A stretch of 64,000 nt of DNA, from the NCBI GenBank assembly GCA_031400505.1, contig JANNPZ010000003.1, positions 1 to 64,000 on the forward strand. Direction: 5' to 3'. Positions within the stretch are counted from its first letter, which is position 1. Every line of letters starts with the position of its first letter. Below the pieces are notes generated by a model. The model saw nothing but the letters and a program-made list of their open reading frames with translations. It ran no database searches and was not told where the DNA came from. This DNA is from JAIYDJ01 sp031400505. Its GTDB lineage: Bacteria; Pseudomonadota; Alphaproteobacteria; Rhodobacterales; Rhodobacteraceae. A program made the position numbers and the translations under genes. Shown here one piece after another: positions 36,744 to 44,579 of this stretch.

Positions 36744-37301
36744 ATGGCAGATGACAGGTTTCCAGGCTGGCACGGCACGACCATTCTGGCCGTGCGGCGG
36801 GGCGGGTGCGTGGCGGTCGCTGGCGACGGGCAGGTGTCGCTGGGCCAGACCGTGATCAAGGGCAGCGCGCGCAAGGTGCGGCGATTGTCGGTCGGTGGCC
36901 AAGACGTGGTGGCGGGGTTTGCCGGATCTACCGCCGATGCCTTTACCTTGCTGGAACGGCTTGAGAAAAAGCTGGAGGCGGCACCGGGCCAGTTGGCCCG
37001 TGCCTGCGTTGACCTCGCCAAGGACTGGCGGATGGACAAGTATCTGCGCAACCTTGAGGCGATGCTGATCGTGACCGACGGGCGCGATCTGTATGTGATC
37101 ACCGGGGCGGGCGATGTGCTGGAACCCGAACATGACGTGGCCGCCATCGGCTCGGGTGGCAACTTTGCGCTGGCAGCGGCGCGCGGATTGATGACCACCG
37201 ACCTGCCTGCCGAGGATATCGCGCGGCGGGCCATGGCGATTGCGGCAGATATCTGTGTCTACACCAACGGCAACCTGACCGTTGAGTCGATTGGCCACTG
37301 A
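36744..37301 (+). CDS. hslV: ATP-dependent protease proteolytic subunit HslV (ClpQ)
   Basis: The protein has 185 residues. The alphaproteobacterial N-terminal extension (FPGWHG) precedes the catalytic Thr of TTILAV, so the mature enzyme begins at that Thr. Other marks are VAGDGQVSLGQTVIKG and GSGGNFALAAARGL. It forms the dodecameric peptidase that HslU feeds. Unusually, a membrane-protein gene separates it from hslU. A start 23 codons upstream is in frame but not family-like. Confidence 0.96.
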   Translation: MADDRFPGWHGTTILAVRRGGCVAVAGDGQVSLGQTVIKGSARKVRRLSVGGQDVVAGFAGSTADAFTLLERLEKKLEAAPGQLARACVDLAKDWRMDKYLRNLEAMLIVTDGRDLYVITGAGDVLEPEHDVAAIGSGGNFALAAARGLMTTDLPAEDIARRAMAIAADICVYTNGNLTVESIGH

Positions 37302-37304
37302 CCG

Positions 37305-38402
37305 ATGCAGAACGCCCCGCAAGCAAACATCCTGACCCGCGACGACCTGCGCGCCGCCGTCGCCGCAGGCGCCCTGACCGAGGCGCAGGCCGCCACTGTG
37401 ATCGGTCTGGCGCAGGCCCGGCTCGACGGCAGGCAGGCGATGACGGGCGAAGATGAGCCGTTCGAGTTCTTTCGCGGCTTCTCCGAGATTTTCATCGTCG
37501 TCGGTCTGGTCGTATTGATCTCGGGCATCGTTTCGCTGATGTGGCTGTTGGACATGGTCCTTGTCGTGCCACTGGGCATGGCCATCGTGGCATGGTGGCT
37601 GGCCGAGTATTTCACGGTCAAGCGGCGCATGGTTCTGCCCTCGATTGTTCTGCTTGTGGCGTTTGGGATCGGAGTCGGCGGTACTGTTTTGTCCTGGCAA
37701 TTGCAGCAGGCATTTCCGAACCCGGTTTCGACGGCGCAGATCATCACTCTGGCCAGCGCGGCCAGCATGGCAATCTGGTACTGGCGGTTCCGGCTGCCCA
37801 TCGCGATGTTCTTTCTGGGCCTTGCGCTGCTGGCAGCACTTTACATCGCATGGGCATCGCCTGCGGATGTCATTGCCATGTCCACGACCGGGTCGATCGA
37901 CAAACTGTTCGATCTTGCAGACAGTGCAGGCTTCGGTCTGGCGACGCTCGGATTCGGTATCGCGGCCTTTATCGCCGCCATGTGGTTTGACATGCGTGAT
38001 CCCTACCGGCTGGGCCGCCATTCTGCCTCCGGCTTCTGGCTGCATGTTCTGGCGGCACCGGCGCTGGTCAACACAGTCGCGCTGACGCTGCTGAACGTTG
38101 GGGGCACGGCTGGCTATGTCTTGCTGGCGGCGTCACTTTGCGTCATTTCGGTGCTGGCGCTGGTGATCGACCGGCGGTCCTTCGTGACGGCTGGGGTCAT
38201 CTACATCGGCCTTGTGATTGCCTGGCTGTTACAGGGCGAGGGGTCAGAAGACCTTGGCCATTGGGTCGCAATCCTGATCGTCCTGGGGGCGTTCATCACG
38301 GCCTTGGGAACGTTCTGGGTGCCGTTGCGCGCCAGTCTGATGCGGGCGTTGCCGGACTTTCCGGCCAAGCGCCGCCTTCCCCCCTATGCGGAGATGCCAT
38401 GA
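37305..38402 (+). CDS. DUF2157-type polytopic membrane protein between hslV and hslU
   Basis: The protein has 365 residues. A cytoplasmic N-terminus of about 60 residues (LTRDDLRAAVAAGALTEAQAATVIGLA) resembles the short helical domain of DUF2157 proteins. Nine or ten membrane helices follow to residue about 345. It starts three bases after hslV and its stop overlaps hslU as ATGA, so all three are co-translated. No enzymatic motif is visible. Co-expression suggests stress-linked membrane function; this is inference. Confidence 0.8.
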   Translation: MQNAPQANILTRDDLRAAVAAGALTEAQAATVIGLAQARLDGRQAMTGEDEPFEFFRGFSEIFIVVGLVVLISGIVSLMWLLDMVLVVPLGMAIVAWWLAEYFTVKRRMVLPSIVLLVAFGIGVGGTVLSWQLQQAFPNPVSTAQIITLASAASMAIWYWRFRLPIAMFFLGLALLAALYIAWASPADVIAMSTTGSIDKLFDLADSAGFGLATLGFGIAAFIAAMWFDMRDPYRLGRHSASGFWLHVLAAPALVNTVALTLLNVGGTAGYVLLAASLCVISVLALVIDRRSFVTAGVIYIGLVIAWLLQGEGSEDLGHWVAILIVLGAFITALGTFWVPLRASLMRALPDFPAKRRLPPYAEMP

Positions 38403-39688
38403 CCGACCTGACCCCCCGCGAGATTGTCTCGGAGCTTGACCGCCACATCATCGGCCAGCAGGGTGCCAAGCGCGCCGTGGCCGTAGCCCTTCGCAATCGC
38501 TGGCGGCGCAAGCAGTTGGCCGATGATATCCGGGATGAGGTTTACCCCAAGAACATCCTGATGATCGGGCCTACCGGCGTGGGCAAGACCGAGATCTCGC
38601 GCCGTCTGGCCCGGCTGGCCCACGCGCCGTTTCTGAAGGTCGAGGCCACGAAGTTCACCGAAGTGGGCTATGTGGGTCGCGATGTGGACAGCATCATCCG
38701 CGATCTGGTCGATACGGCCATGGTCGATACCCGCGCCCGGATGCGCGATGACGTGGCGGCCCGCGCCAAGGCCGCCGCAGAGGATCGGGTGATCGACGCG
38801 CTGGCGGGCCGCGACAGCCGCCCCCAGACGCGCGAGCTGTTTCGCGGCAAGCTGCGCCGGGGCGAATTGGACGACACGGTGATCGAGCTTGATCTGCCCG
38901 ACAGCACCCCGATGCCGATGGCGGGCGTGCCGGGGATGGAGCAGATGCAGGGGCTGGCCGACATGTTCAAGGCCTTCGGGCAGCGCACGGTGACCAAGAA
39001 AGTGACCGTGGCGGCCAGCTATGATCTGCTGTTAGGGTCCGAGGCCGACAAACTGCTGGACGACGAAGCCGTAAAGGCGGCGGCGCTGTCGGCGGTTCAG
39101 GAAAACGGCATCGTGTTTCTGGACGAGATCGACAAGATCTGCGCGCGGTCCGATGCGCGCGGCGCCGATGTCAGCCGCGAAGGCGTACAGCGTGACTTGC
39201 TGCCTCTGATCGAAGGCACCACCGTCAGCACCAAATACGGCCCGGTCAAGACCGACCATATCCTGTTCATCGCCTCGGGCGCGTTCCACATCGCCAAACC
39301 GTCAGACTTGTTGCCCGAACTGCAAGGCCGCCTGCCGATCCGGGTCGAATTGCAGCCGCTGACCGAACATGACTTTGTCCGTATCCTGTCGGAAACCGAC
39401 AATGCGCTGACCCGGCAGTACAGCGCATTGATGGCGACCGAAGGCATCTCGGTGACCTTTCCGGCGGACGGCATTGCAGCCTTGGCCCGCATCGCCGCCG
39501 AGGTGAACCGCGCCGTCGAAAACATCGGGGCTCGCAGGCTCTACACCGTGATGGAGCGGGTGTTCGAAGAACTGTCCTTCACAGCACCGGACCGGTCGGG
39601 CGAGACCGTGACAGTGAATGCCGATTTCGTCGAAGCCAATCTTGGCGCGCTGTCTCGTTCTGCCGATCTGTCGCGCTATGTCCTTTAG
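38399..39688 (+). CDS. hslU: ATP-dependent protease ATPase subunit HslU (ClpY)
   Basis: The protein has 429 residues. It has MTDLTPREIVSELDRHIIGQ at the N-terminus, Walker A GPTGVGKT (57-64), the pore loop GYVGRD, Walker B IVFLDEIDKI, and a C-terminal DLSRYVL tail that docks into HslV. I chose ATG 38399, which overlaps the upstream stop; a longer in-frame opening runs through the DUF2157 gene and is not coding. Slightly shorter I-domain than in E. coli, otherwise normal. Confidence 0.97.
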   Translation: MTDLTPREIVSELDRHIIGQQGAKRAVAVALRNRWRRKQLADDIRDEVYPKNILMIGPTGVGKTEISRRLARLAHAPFLKVEATKFTEVGYVGRDVDSIIRDLVDTAMVDTRARMRDDVAARAKAAAEDRVIDALAGRDSRPQTRELFRGKLRRGELDDTVIELDLPDSTPMPMAGVPGMEQMQGLADMFKAFGQRTVTKKVTVAASYDLLLGSEADKLLDDEAVKAAALSAVQENGIVFLDEIDKICARSDARGADVSREGVQRDLLPLIEGTTVSTKYGPVKTDHILFIASGAFHIAKPSDLLPELQGRLPIRVELQPLTEHDFVRILSETDNALTRQYSALMATEGISVTFPADGIAALARIAAEVNRAVENIGARRLYTVMERVFEELSFTAPDRSGETVTVNADFVEANLGALSRSADLSRYVL

Positions 39689-39760
39689 TGTGCAGACGAT
39701 CAACGGGATGCGTGCCGGTCCGGCGCGATCCGCGGCCAACCTTTGTTTTGAAGGTCTTTG

Positions 39761-40873
39761 ATGTCACGTTTTTGGATCGTCCTCGTTTGTTGCGTTGCTC
39801 TGGGCTGCACGCCGCGCGGCCAGATCGTGCTTGCCCCGCAGGCATCCCCGGTAAGCGCGGAAGAGACGATCTACGTCGCGACCACCAGAGTTCTGGACGG
39901 CGCGACCGGCGCCTATTCCAGCAGACGGTCCGAGACGCCGAATTTTGCCCGCTATACCGTGTCTGTCCCGCCAGAACGTGATCCCGGGACCATCTCGTAT
40001 CCGCGATCAGGGAGCAAACCGGACCCGCAGCAGGATTTTCTGACCACGTCCCAGGTGCATTATTCCGACGGGGCCCTGTTTCGTCGCGACCTGGCAAAAG
40101 CCCTGAAGGCGCAGCCTGCGGCAGCCCGCGAAGCCACTATCTTTGTGCATGGCTACAACACCACCTTTGGCGAAGGCGTTTACCGGATTGCACAACTGGC
40201 GCATGATCTCGACTTGCCCGGCGTGGCCATGCACTATGCCTGGCCGTCGGCGGCCACGCCATTCGGGTATGTTTACGACCGCGATTCGGCCGTTTTTTCC
40301 CGCAATGGGCTTGAAAGCATGCTGCGTGAAGTGTCCCAGTCCGGGACGGAACAGATGTTCCTAGTGGCCCATTCGATGGGCAGCGCCTTGCTGGTCGAGA
40401 CGCTGCGGCAACTGGCAATCCGCGGCGACCGCCAAACACTCGACCGCATCGCGGGGGTCATCCTGATTTCACCGGACATCGACGTCGATGTGTTCCGGAT
40501 TCAGGCGCGCGACATCGGCGACCTGCCGCAGCCGTTTCTGATCTTTGGATCACAGCGCGACAAGGCCCTGCGGCTGTCGGCGCGGCTGACCGGGCAAGCT
40601 GCGCGTCTTGGATCGCTTGCGACAGTCGGGGCGTTGGCGGATCTGGATGTCACATTTGTCGAGGTGGCGGCGTTCGACGAAGGATCGGGGCATTTCAACG
40701 TGGGCAACTCGGCTGCGCTGATCCGCCTGCTGGACCGAATTACCGATGTGGATGCGGCTTTTTCGGCCGATGCGGCGACCAAATCCGGGCTGCTGCCAGG
40801 TGTGGTGCTGACGGTGCAGAACGCGACAGAAATCATCCTGTCGCCGATCACGAATTCGGGTCGCCCGCGCTAA
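39761..40873 (+). CDS. DUF900-type alpha/beta hydrolase lipoprotein
   Basis: The protein has 370 residues. The lipobox is VCCVALGC (Cys near 16). The domain has IFVHGYNTTF (oxyanion strand), the serine elbow VAHSMGSAL, ILISPDIDVDVF with the acid, and a late GHFNVGN His, a full DUF900 arrangement. Substrate unknown; esterase or lipase activity at the envelope is expected. The start is ATG 39761, preceded by TTG. The 3' end overlaps the smr gene by four bases in convergent orientation. Confidence 0.82.
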   Translation: MSRFWIVLVCCVALGCTPRGQIVLAPQASPVSAEETIYVATTRVLDGATGAYSSRRSETPNFARYTVSVPPERDPGTISYPRSGSKPDPQQDFLTTSQVHYSDGALFRRDLAKALKAQPAAAREATIFVHGYNTTFGEGVYRIAQLAHDLDLPGVAMHYAWPSAATPFGYVYDRDSAVFSRNGLESMLREVSQSGTEQMFLVAHSMGSALLVETLRQLAIRGDRQTLDRIAGVILISPDIDVDVFRIQARDIGDLPQPFLIFGSQRDKALRLSARLTGQAARLGSLATVGALADLDVTFVEVAAFDEGSGHFNVGNSAALIRLLDRITDVDAAFSADAATKSGLLPGVVLTVQNATEIILSPITNSGRPR

Positions 40874-41466
40874 CGTCTGCGCAGATAGACGTAGTAGGCA
40901 CCCGACCCGCCGTGTTTCAGATGCGCCTCTGCCACTTGCAGCACCGCCTGACCCAAAGGAGGCAAGCGCAGCCATTGCGGCACCTGATGGCGCAATGCGC
41001 CCATCCGTTGCGGGATCGGGCCGTGATCGGTGCCGCGCTTGCCTTTGCCGGTAATCACCAGAACCAGCCGCATCGCGTTGGTCTGCGCGTTCAAGACAAA
41101 GCGGATCAGTTCGGGATGCGCCTCGGAAAGGGTCAGGCCGTGCAGGTCGATTCTGGCTTCGGGTGCCAGTTTGCCGCGCGTCATGCGGCCAAACGCTTTG
41201 GCGTCCATCTGCAAGGGAGCCGCCTGCAGGCTTTCCGACAGGCTGGGTGACAGATCATGCGCGCGGATCGCCCGAACCTTCTCGCCAACGCGAAAGGCTG
41301 GTGTCGAAGGGCGCAGGGCGGGCGCTGCATCTTTCTGCTGTTCGCCGGCGGTTTGCGGGCTTTTCCGCAACAGGATCGATGGCGGCTGGTGCAGCGGGCG
41401 GGCAGATCGCGCAACGATCTGCCACAACTCTTCTTCCTCGGGGTGCAGGGATCTGCGGCGCACCAT
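40870..41466 (-). CDS. Smr (MutS2 C-terminal type) domain protein
   Basis: The protein has 198 residues. A variable N-terminus is followed by the Smr nuclease-like domain: IDLHGLTLSEAHPEL, LVITGKGKRG, and HGGSGAYYVYLRR. Smr proteins bind branched DNA or RNA and may nick it. It lies three bases downstream of mltA on the same strand. The exact job is not settled in this family. Confidence 0.9.
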   Translation of the reverse strand: MVRRRSLHPEEEELWQIVARSARPLHQPPSILLRKSPQTAGEQQKDAAPALRPSTPAFRVGEKVRAIRAHDLSPSLSESLQAAPLQMDAKAFGRMTRGKLAPEARIDLHGLTLSEAHPELIRFVLNAQTNAMRLVLVITGKGKRGTDHGPIPQRMGALRHQVPQWLRLPPLGQAVLQVAEAHLKHGGSGAYYVYLRRR

Positions 41467-41469
41467 CGC

Positions 41470-42495
41470 CTAGCCTTCGGGCAACAAGGCAAAGGCCCGA
41501 TCTATCGGCAGCAACACCAGCATCCGCCCGCCATCCTTGACCGTGCCCGCGGCATCACCCGCAGAAGCGCCCGTTCCGAAAAAGATATCGGCCCTTTGCG
41601 CACCCTTGATGGCGCCCCCGGTGTCTTGTGCCACCATCAGACGACGAAATGCACCTGCCCCGTCTTTTTCGACCCAGACCGGCGCCCCCAAAGGCGTAAA
41701 GTCAGGATCGACCGCAATCGAGCGCAATGTGGTGATCGACCGCCCCATCGCCCCGATCGGACCGTCTTGCGATGCCAGGTTCGGCAGTTTGCGAAAGAAC
41801 ACGTAAGACGGATTGACGTTCAGCAGCCCCGCCCCGGCATGCGGGTTGCGCGCGACAAAGGCCCGGATTTCCTGTGCGGACACCTGATCGGGGGTGTGGG
41901 TGCCACGGCGGATCATCTCTTGTCCGACCGATCTGTAGGCGTGCCCGTTGCGTCCGGCATAGCCGACCCTGATCACCGATCCGTTTGGCATGACAATGCG
42001 GCCAGAGCCCTGAATTTGCAAAAAGAATGCCTCAACCGGGTCATCCAGCCAGGCAATCTCCAGCCCACGACCGCGCAAGGCGCCAGCTTCGATCGTCGCC
42101 CGGTCGTAATAGACCTGCCCATCGCGAAGTTCCGAAGGCCTGCGATAGATCGGCCAGGCAAAACGCGGACTGCGCACCGGCGAGCCTTGCAGTTCGGGTT
42201 CATAGTATCCGGTGAATAGCGCAGGCGGCTCGCCAATCAGCACGGGTTTGAAAAACAACTCGAAAAAACTGCGCGCAGCGGTGTCGCCCGGACCCACATC
42301 TGCCGCAAGACGGCAGAGCGGCACCCAGTCGGGGTCCTTCAACAGATCGCATGTGTCGCGAAAGGTGGACAAGGCCGCTGCGTGATTGTCAGCCTCCCAC
42401 CCGTCAAGTTCAGCGAAGTCTGCAATCTGGGCCGAAGCCGTTCCAGCCATCAGCATCGCAAGGCCCAGAACGATGGAGCGGAGCGCATGTCGCAT
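41470..42495 (-). CDS. mltA: Membrane-bound lytic murein transglycosylase A
   Basis: The protein has 341 residues with a signal peptide (LGLAMLMAGTASA) and no lipobox Cys. The MltA beta-barrel and 3D domain are complete: FTGYYEPELQGS, EIAWLDDPVEAFFLQIQGSGRI, NVNPSYVFF, MVAQDTGGAIKGAQRADIFFG with the catalytic Asp. It cleaves glycan strands to anhydro-muropeptides, the substrates of the AmgK/MurU route in this window. Downstream of the Tim44 gene by 11 bases. Confidence 0.95.
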   Translation of the reverse strand: MRHALRSIVLGLAMLMAGTASAQIADFAELDGWEADNHAAALSTFRDTCDLLKDPDWVPLCRLAADVGPGDTAARSFFELFFKPVLIGEPPALFTGYYEPELQGSPVRSPRFAWPIYRRPSELRDGQVYYDRATIEAGALRGRGLEIAWLDDPVEAFFLQIQGSGRIVMPNGSVIRVGYAGRNGHAYRSVGQEMIRRGTHTPDQVSAQEIRAFVARNPHAGAGLLNVNPSYVFFRKLPNLASQDGPIGAMGRSITTLRSIAVDPDFTPLGAPVWVEKDGAGAFRRLMVAQDTGGAIKGAQRADIFFGTGASAGDAAGTVKDGGRMLVLLPIDRAFALLPEG

Positions 42496-42506
42496 CCCGC
42501 TCGGGC

Positions 42507-43166
42507 TCAGTCGCCGGTGACCACAAGCTGCCAGTTCGGGTCATCGACCCCCATCCGGCGGGCAAAGGTCCAGACGTCACGCTGTCGTTTCACTTCGGTA
42601 TCGCGGCCCTCGACAACCACGCCCGCCTTGTTGCGCACCACCGACGTCAACTCTGCCATGAAGCGCATGGTGATTTCGGCGGTGCGACTGTCGCGGTCAA
42701 ACGTTGCATCCTGCAAGACAAGTTCGCGCAGACCTACGAAATTCGCCTCGACGGTCAGGCCTTCACGTTCGCGCGCCGCAACCGCGGCATCAAAGCTTGC
42801 GGCGACGTCGGCCGACAGGAAGGGGCGTATCCCGTCGACTTCGCCCTTTTCAAAGCCCATCAGAATCATCTCGTAGGCGCCCCGCGCCCCGGACAGGAAC
42901 GTGCCCACGGAAAATCCCGGTTCCGCCGTCTTCATCGCAGCCAGTGCCTTGGCAGCTGCGGATCCCTCTGGGACGTGGTCGGTGATGTCACGGTCAGGAC
43001 CGCCTTCGATCACCTCGAAGTCACGCCGGGTCTTGGGGCGGGTGTCATCCAGCGGCAGCGGTGGTTTTTCAAACCCGTCACGGGTGCCCAGCACCGATCG
43101 CAGCTTGAGGATCAGGAACACTGCGACGCCAGCCAGAACCAGCAATTGAAGGAGGGACGAATTCAT
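42507..43166 (-). CDS. Tim44/TimA-like domain protein
   Basis: The protein has 219 residues. An N-terminal membrane helix (LLQLLVLAGVAVFLILKL) and an Asp/Pro linker precede a Tim44-like domain (ARGAYEMILMGFEKGEVDG, with VWTFARRMGVDDPNWQLV at the end). Bacterial members are thought to help membrane-protein biogenesis. It is divergent from fxsA and secB, which supports an export-linked role. Confidence 0.92.
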   Translation of the reverse strand: MNSSLLQLLVLAGVAVFLILKLRSVLGTRDGFEKPPLPLDDTRPKTRRDFEVIEGGPDRDITDHVPEGSAAAKALAAMKTAEPGFSVGTFLSGARGAYEMILMGFEKGEVDGIRPFLSADVAASFDAAVAAREREGLTVEANFVGLRELVLQDATFDRDSRTAEITMRFMAELTSVVRNKAGVVVEGRDTEVKRQRDVWTFARRMGVDDPNWQLVVTGD

Positions 43167-43282
43167 TGCAACCTCGAAGTATCTTCGGAGGAGATTGGCA
43201 TTTCCCCCATCTTTCCCCTATGTAGGGGCTGGGTCGGGTCAAGTCCACCGCCTGACGCCAAAGTCATTGGAGGACTGCGCCG

Positions 43283-43765
43283 ATGTGGATGTTTGTCGGA
43301 TTTCTTGCCATTCCGCTGATCGAAATCGCGCTGTTTGTGACAGTTGGCGGCTGGATCGGGTTGTGGCCGACGCTTGCCATCGTGATCGCAACGGCTTTGG
43401 CAGGTGTGGCGGTGATCCGCAGCCAAGGGGTGCAGGCGTTGCAGGGTCTGCGCGGGGCGTCGATGACGCGGCGAAATCCGCTTGGGCAGATGGCAGACAA
43501 TGCCCTGATCGGCGCCGCCGGTGTCCTTTTGATCCTGCCGGGCTTTCTGACCGATGTGCTTGGCCTGCTGTTGCTGGTGGCGCCAATCAGGCACCTTGTG
43601 ATCCAGGGTGTGGCGGCGCGGGCGCAGGTCTATGTGGCGACGGCATCCGACGGGCCACGCCGGCGGGATGCTGATGTGATCGACGGCGAGTTTTTTGAGA
43701 TAGACGAGGAGCAAACGACCGTATCTGCTTTCGACCGCCGCCTTCCGGGAGGACGGCGGCATTGA
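43283..43765 (+). CDS. fxsA: FxsA family membrane protein
   Basis: The protein has 160 residues. It has two N-terminal helices and a third after RNPLGQMADNALIGAAGVLLILPGFLTDVLGL, the FxsA core, then an acidic tail. FxsA overproduction excludes phage F in E. coli; the normal role is unknown. GGAGG-type site before ATG. Followed by secB after 54 bases. Confidence 0.93.
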   Translation: MWMFVGFLAIPLIEIALFVTVGGWIGLWPTLAIVIATALAGVAVIRSQGVQALQGLRGASMTRRNPLGQMADNALIGAAGVLLILPGFLTDVLGLLLLVAPIRHLVIQGVAARAQVYVATASDGPRRRDADVIDGEFFEIDEEQTTVSAFDRRLPGGRRH

Positions 43766-43819
43766 GCCGCGCGGGCTGACCTGATAGACGCTGCGGCGAC
43801 CAACGAGGAGTGAGCAAGC

Positions 43820-44317
43820 ATGGCCGAAGAAAACACAAGCGCGCCGCAGGCAGCGCCACAGATAAAGATGCAGGTGCTGGCGCAGTTCGTGCGCGATCTG
43901 TCGTTTGAAAACATGGTCGCCCAAAAGGGATTGTCAGCCGGCGACGTGCAGCCGGACATTCAGGTGGCCGTCAGCCTTGATGCCCGCAAGCGCGGGACCG
44001 GAAGCCACTATGATGTGATCACCAAGTTCAAGGTCACATCGAAAAACAAGGCCAACGGAGACACCCTGTTCTTGCTGGAGCTGGATTACGGCGGCGTCTT
44101 TCTGGTCGAAGGCGTCACGGACGAGCAATTGCATCCGTTCTTGCTGATCGAATGCCCGCGGCTGTTGTTTCCTTTCGTGCGTCGGATCATTTCCGATGTG
44201 ATCCGCGATGGGGGCTTTCCTGCATTGAACGTCGATACGGTCGATTTTCTGGCGCTGTACCGTCAGGAACTCGCCCGCCGTGCGCAGTCACAGGCACCGG
44301 CAACCGCAACGCACTGA
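43820..44317 (+). CDS. secB: Export chaperone SecB
   Basis: The protein has 165 residues. Family blocks: VLAQFVRDLSFENM, FLLELDYGGVFLVEGV, PFLLIECPRLLFPFVRRIISDV and RDGGFPALNVDTVDFLALY. The tetrameric chaperone holds precursors for SecA. Convergent with iorB; two hairpins lie in the gap. Confidence 0.97.
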   Translation: MAEENTSAPQAAPQIKMQVLAQFVRDLSFENMVAQKGLSAGDVQPDIQVAVSLDARKRGTGSHYDVITKFKVTSKNKANGDTLFLLELDYGGVFLVEGVTDEQLHPFLLIECPRLLFPFVRRIISDVIRDGGFPALNVDTVDFLALYRQELARRAQSQAPATATH

Positions 44318-44412
44318 ATCTGCGTTGCGCGCGAATAGCCTTACCTGGCGGCCGAACCCTTGCAGTACCGGGCCGGCTGCTGACCGAAATGTCGTCCAGG
44401 GAATGCTGTCCC

Positions 44413-44431
44413 GCGGAGCATAGGGCTCCGC
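44413..44431. terminator. Hairpin behind secB
   Basis: GCGGAGC, a 5-base loop and GCTCCGC form a strong seven-pair hairpin about 96 bases after the secB stop. No T-run, so the terminator call is tentative. Confidence 0.4.
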
Positions 44432-44508
44432 AGAACGGCCCGGCAGAACGGGGTCGGTCGATGTCAGCTTTGGCGGCGGACCCGGTTTTTCTGACCGACG
44501 GGGTGCTT

Positions 44509-44529
44509 GTGGGGGTTTCACACCCCCAC
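44509..44529. terminator. Second hairpin between convergent secB and iorB
   Basis: GTGGGGGT, loop TTCAC, ACCCCCAC: an eight-pair perfect stem about 50 bases beyond the iorB stop on the minus strand. It may act from that side. No T-run. Confidence 0.4.
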
Positions 44530-44579
44530 ACCCCCGTGGGATGTTTTCGCCAAGGTGAAATTGCTGTCTGCGGGCTGGA

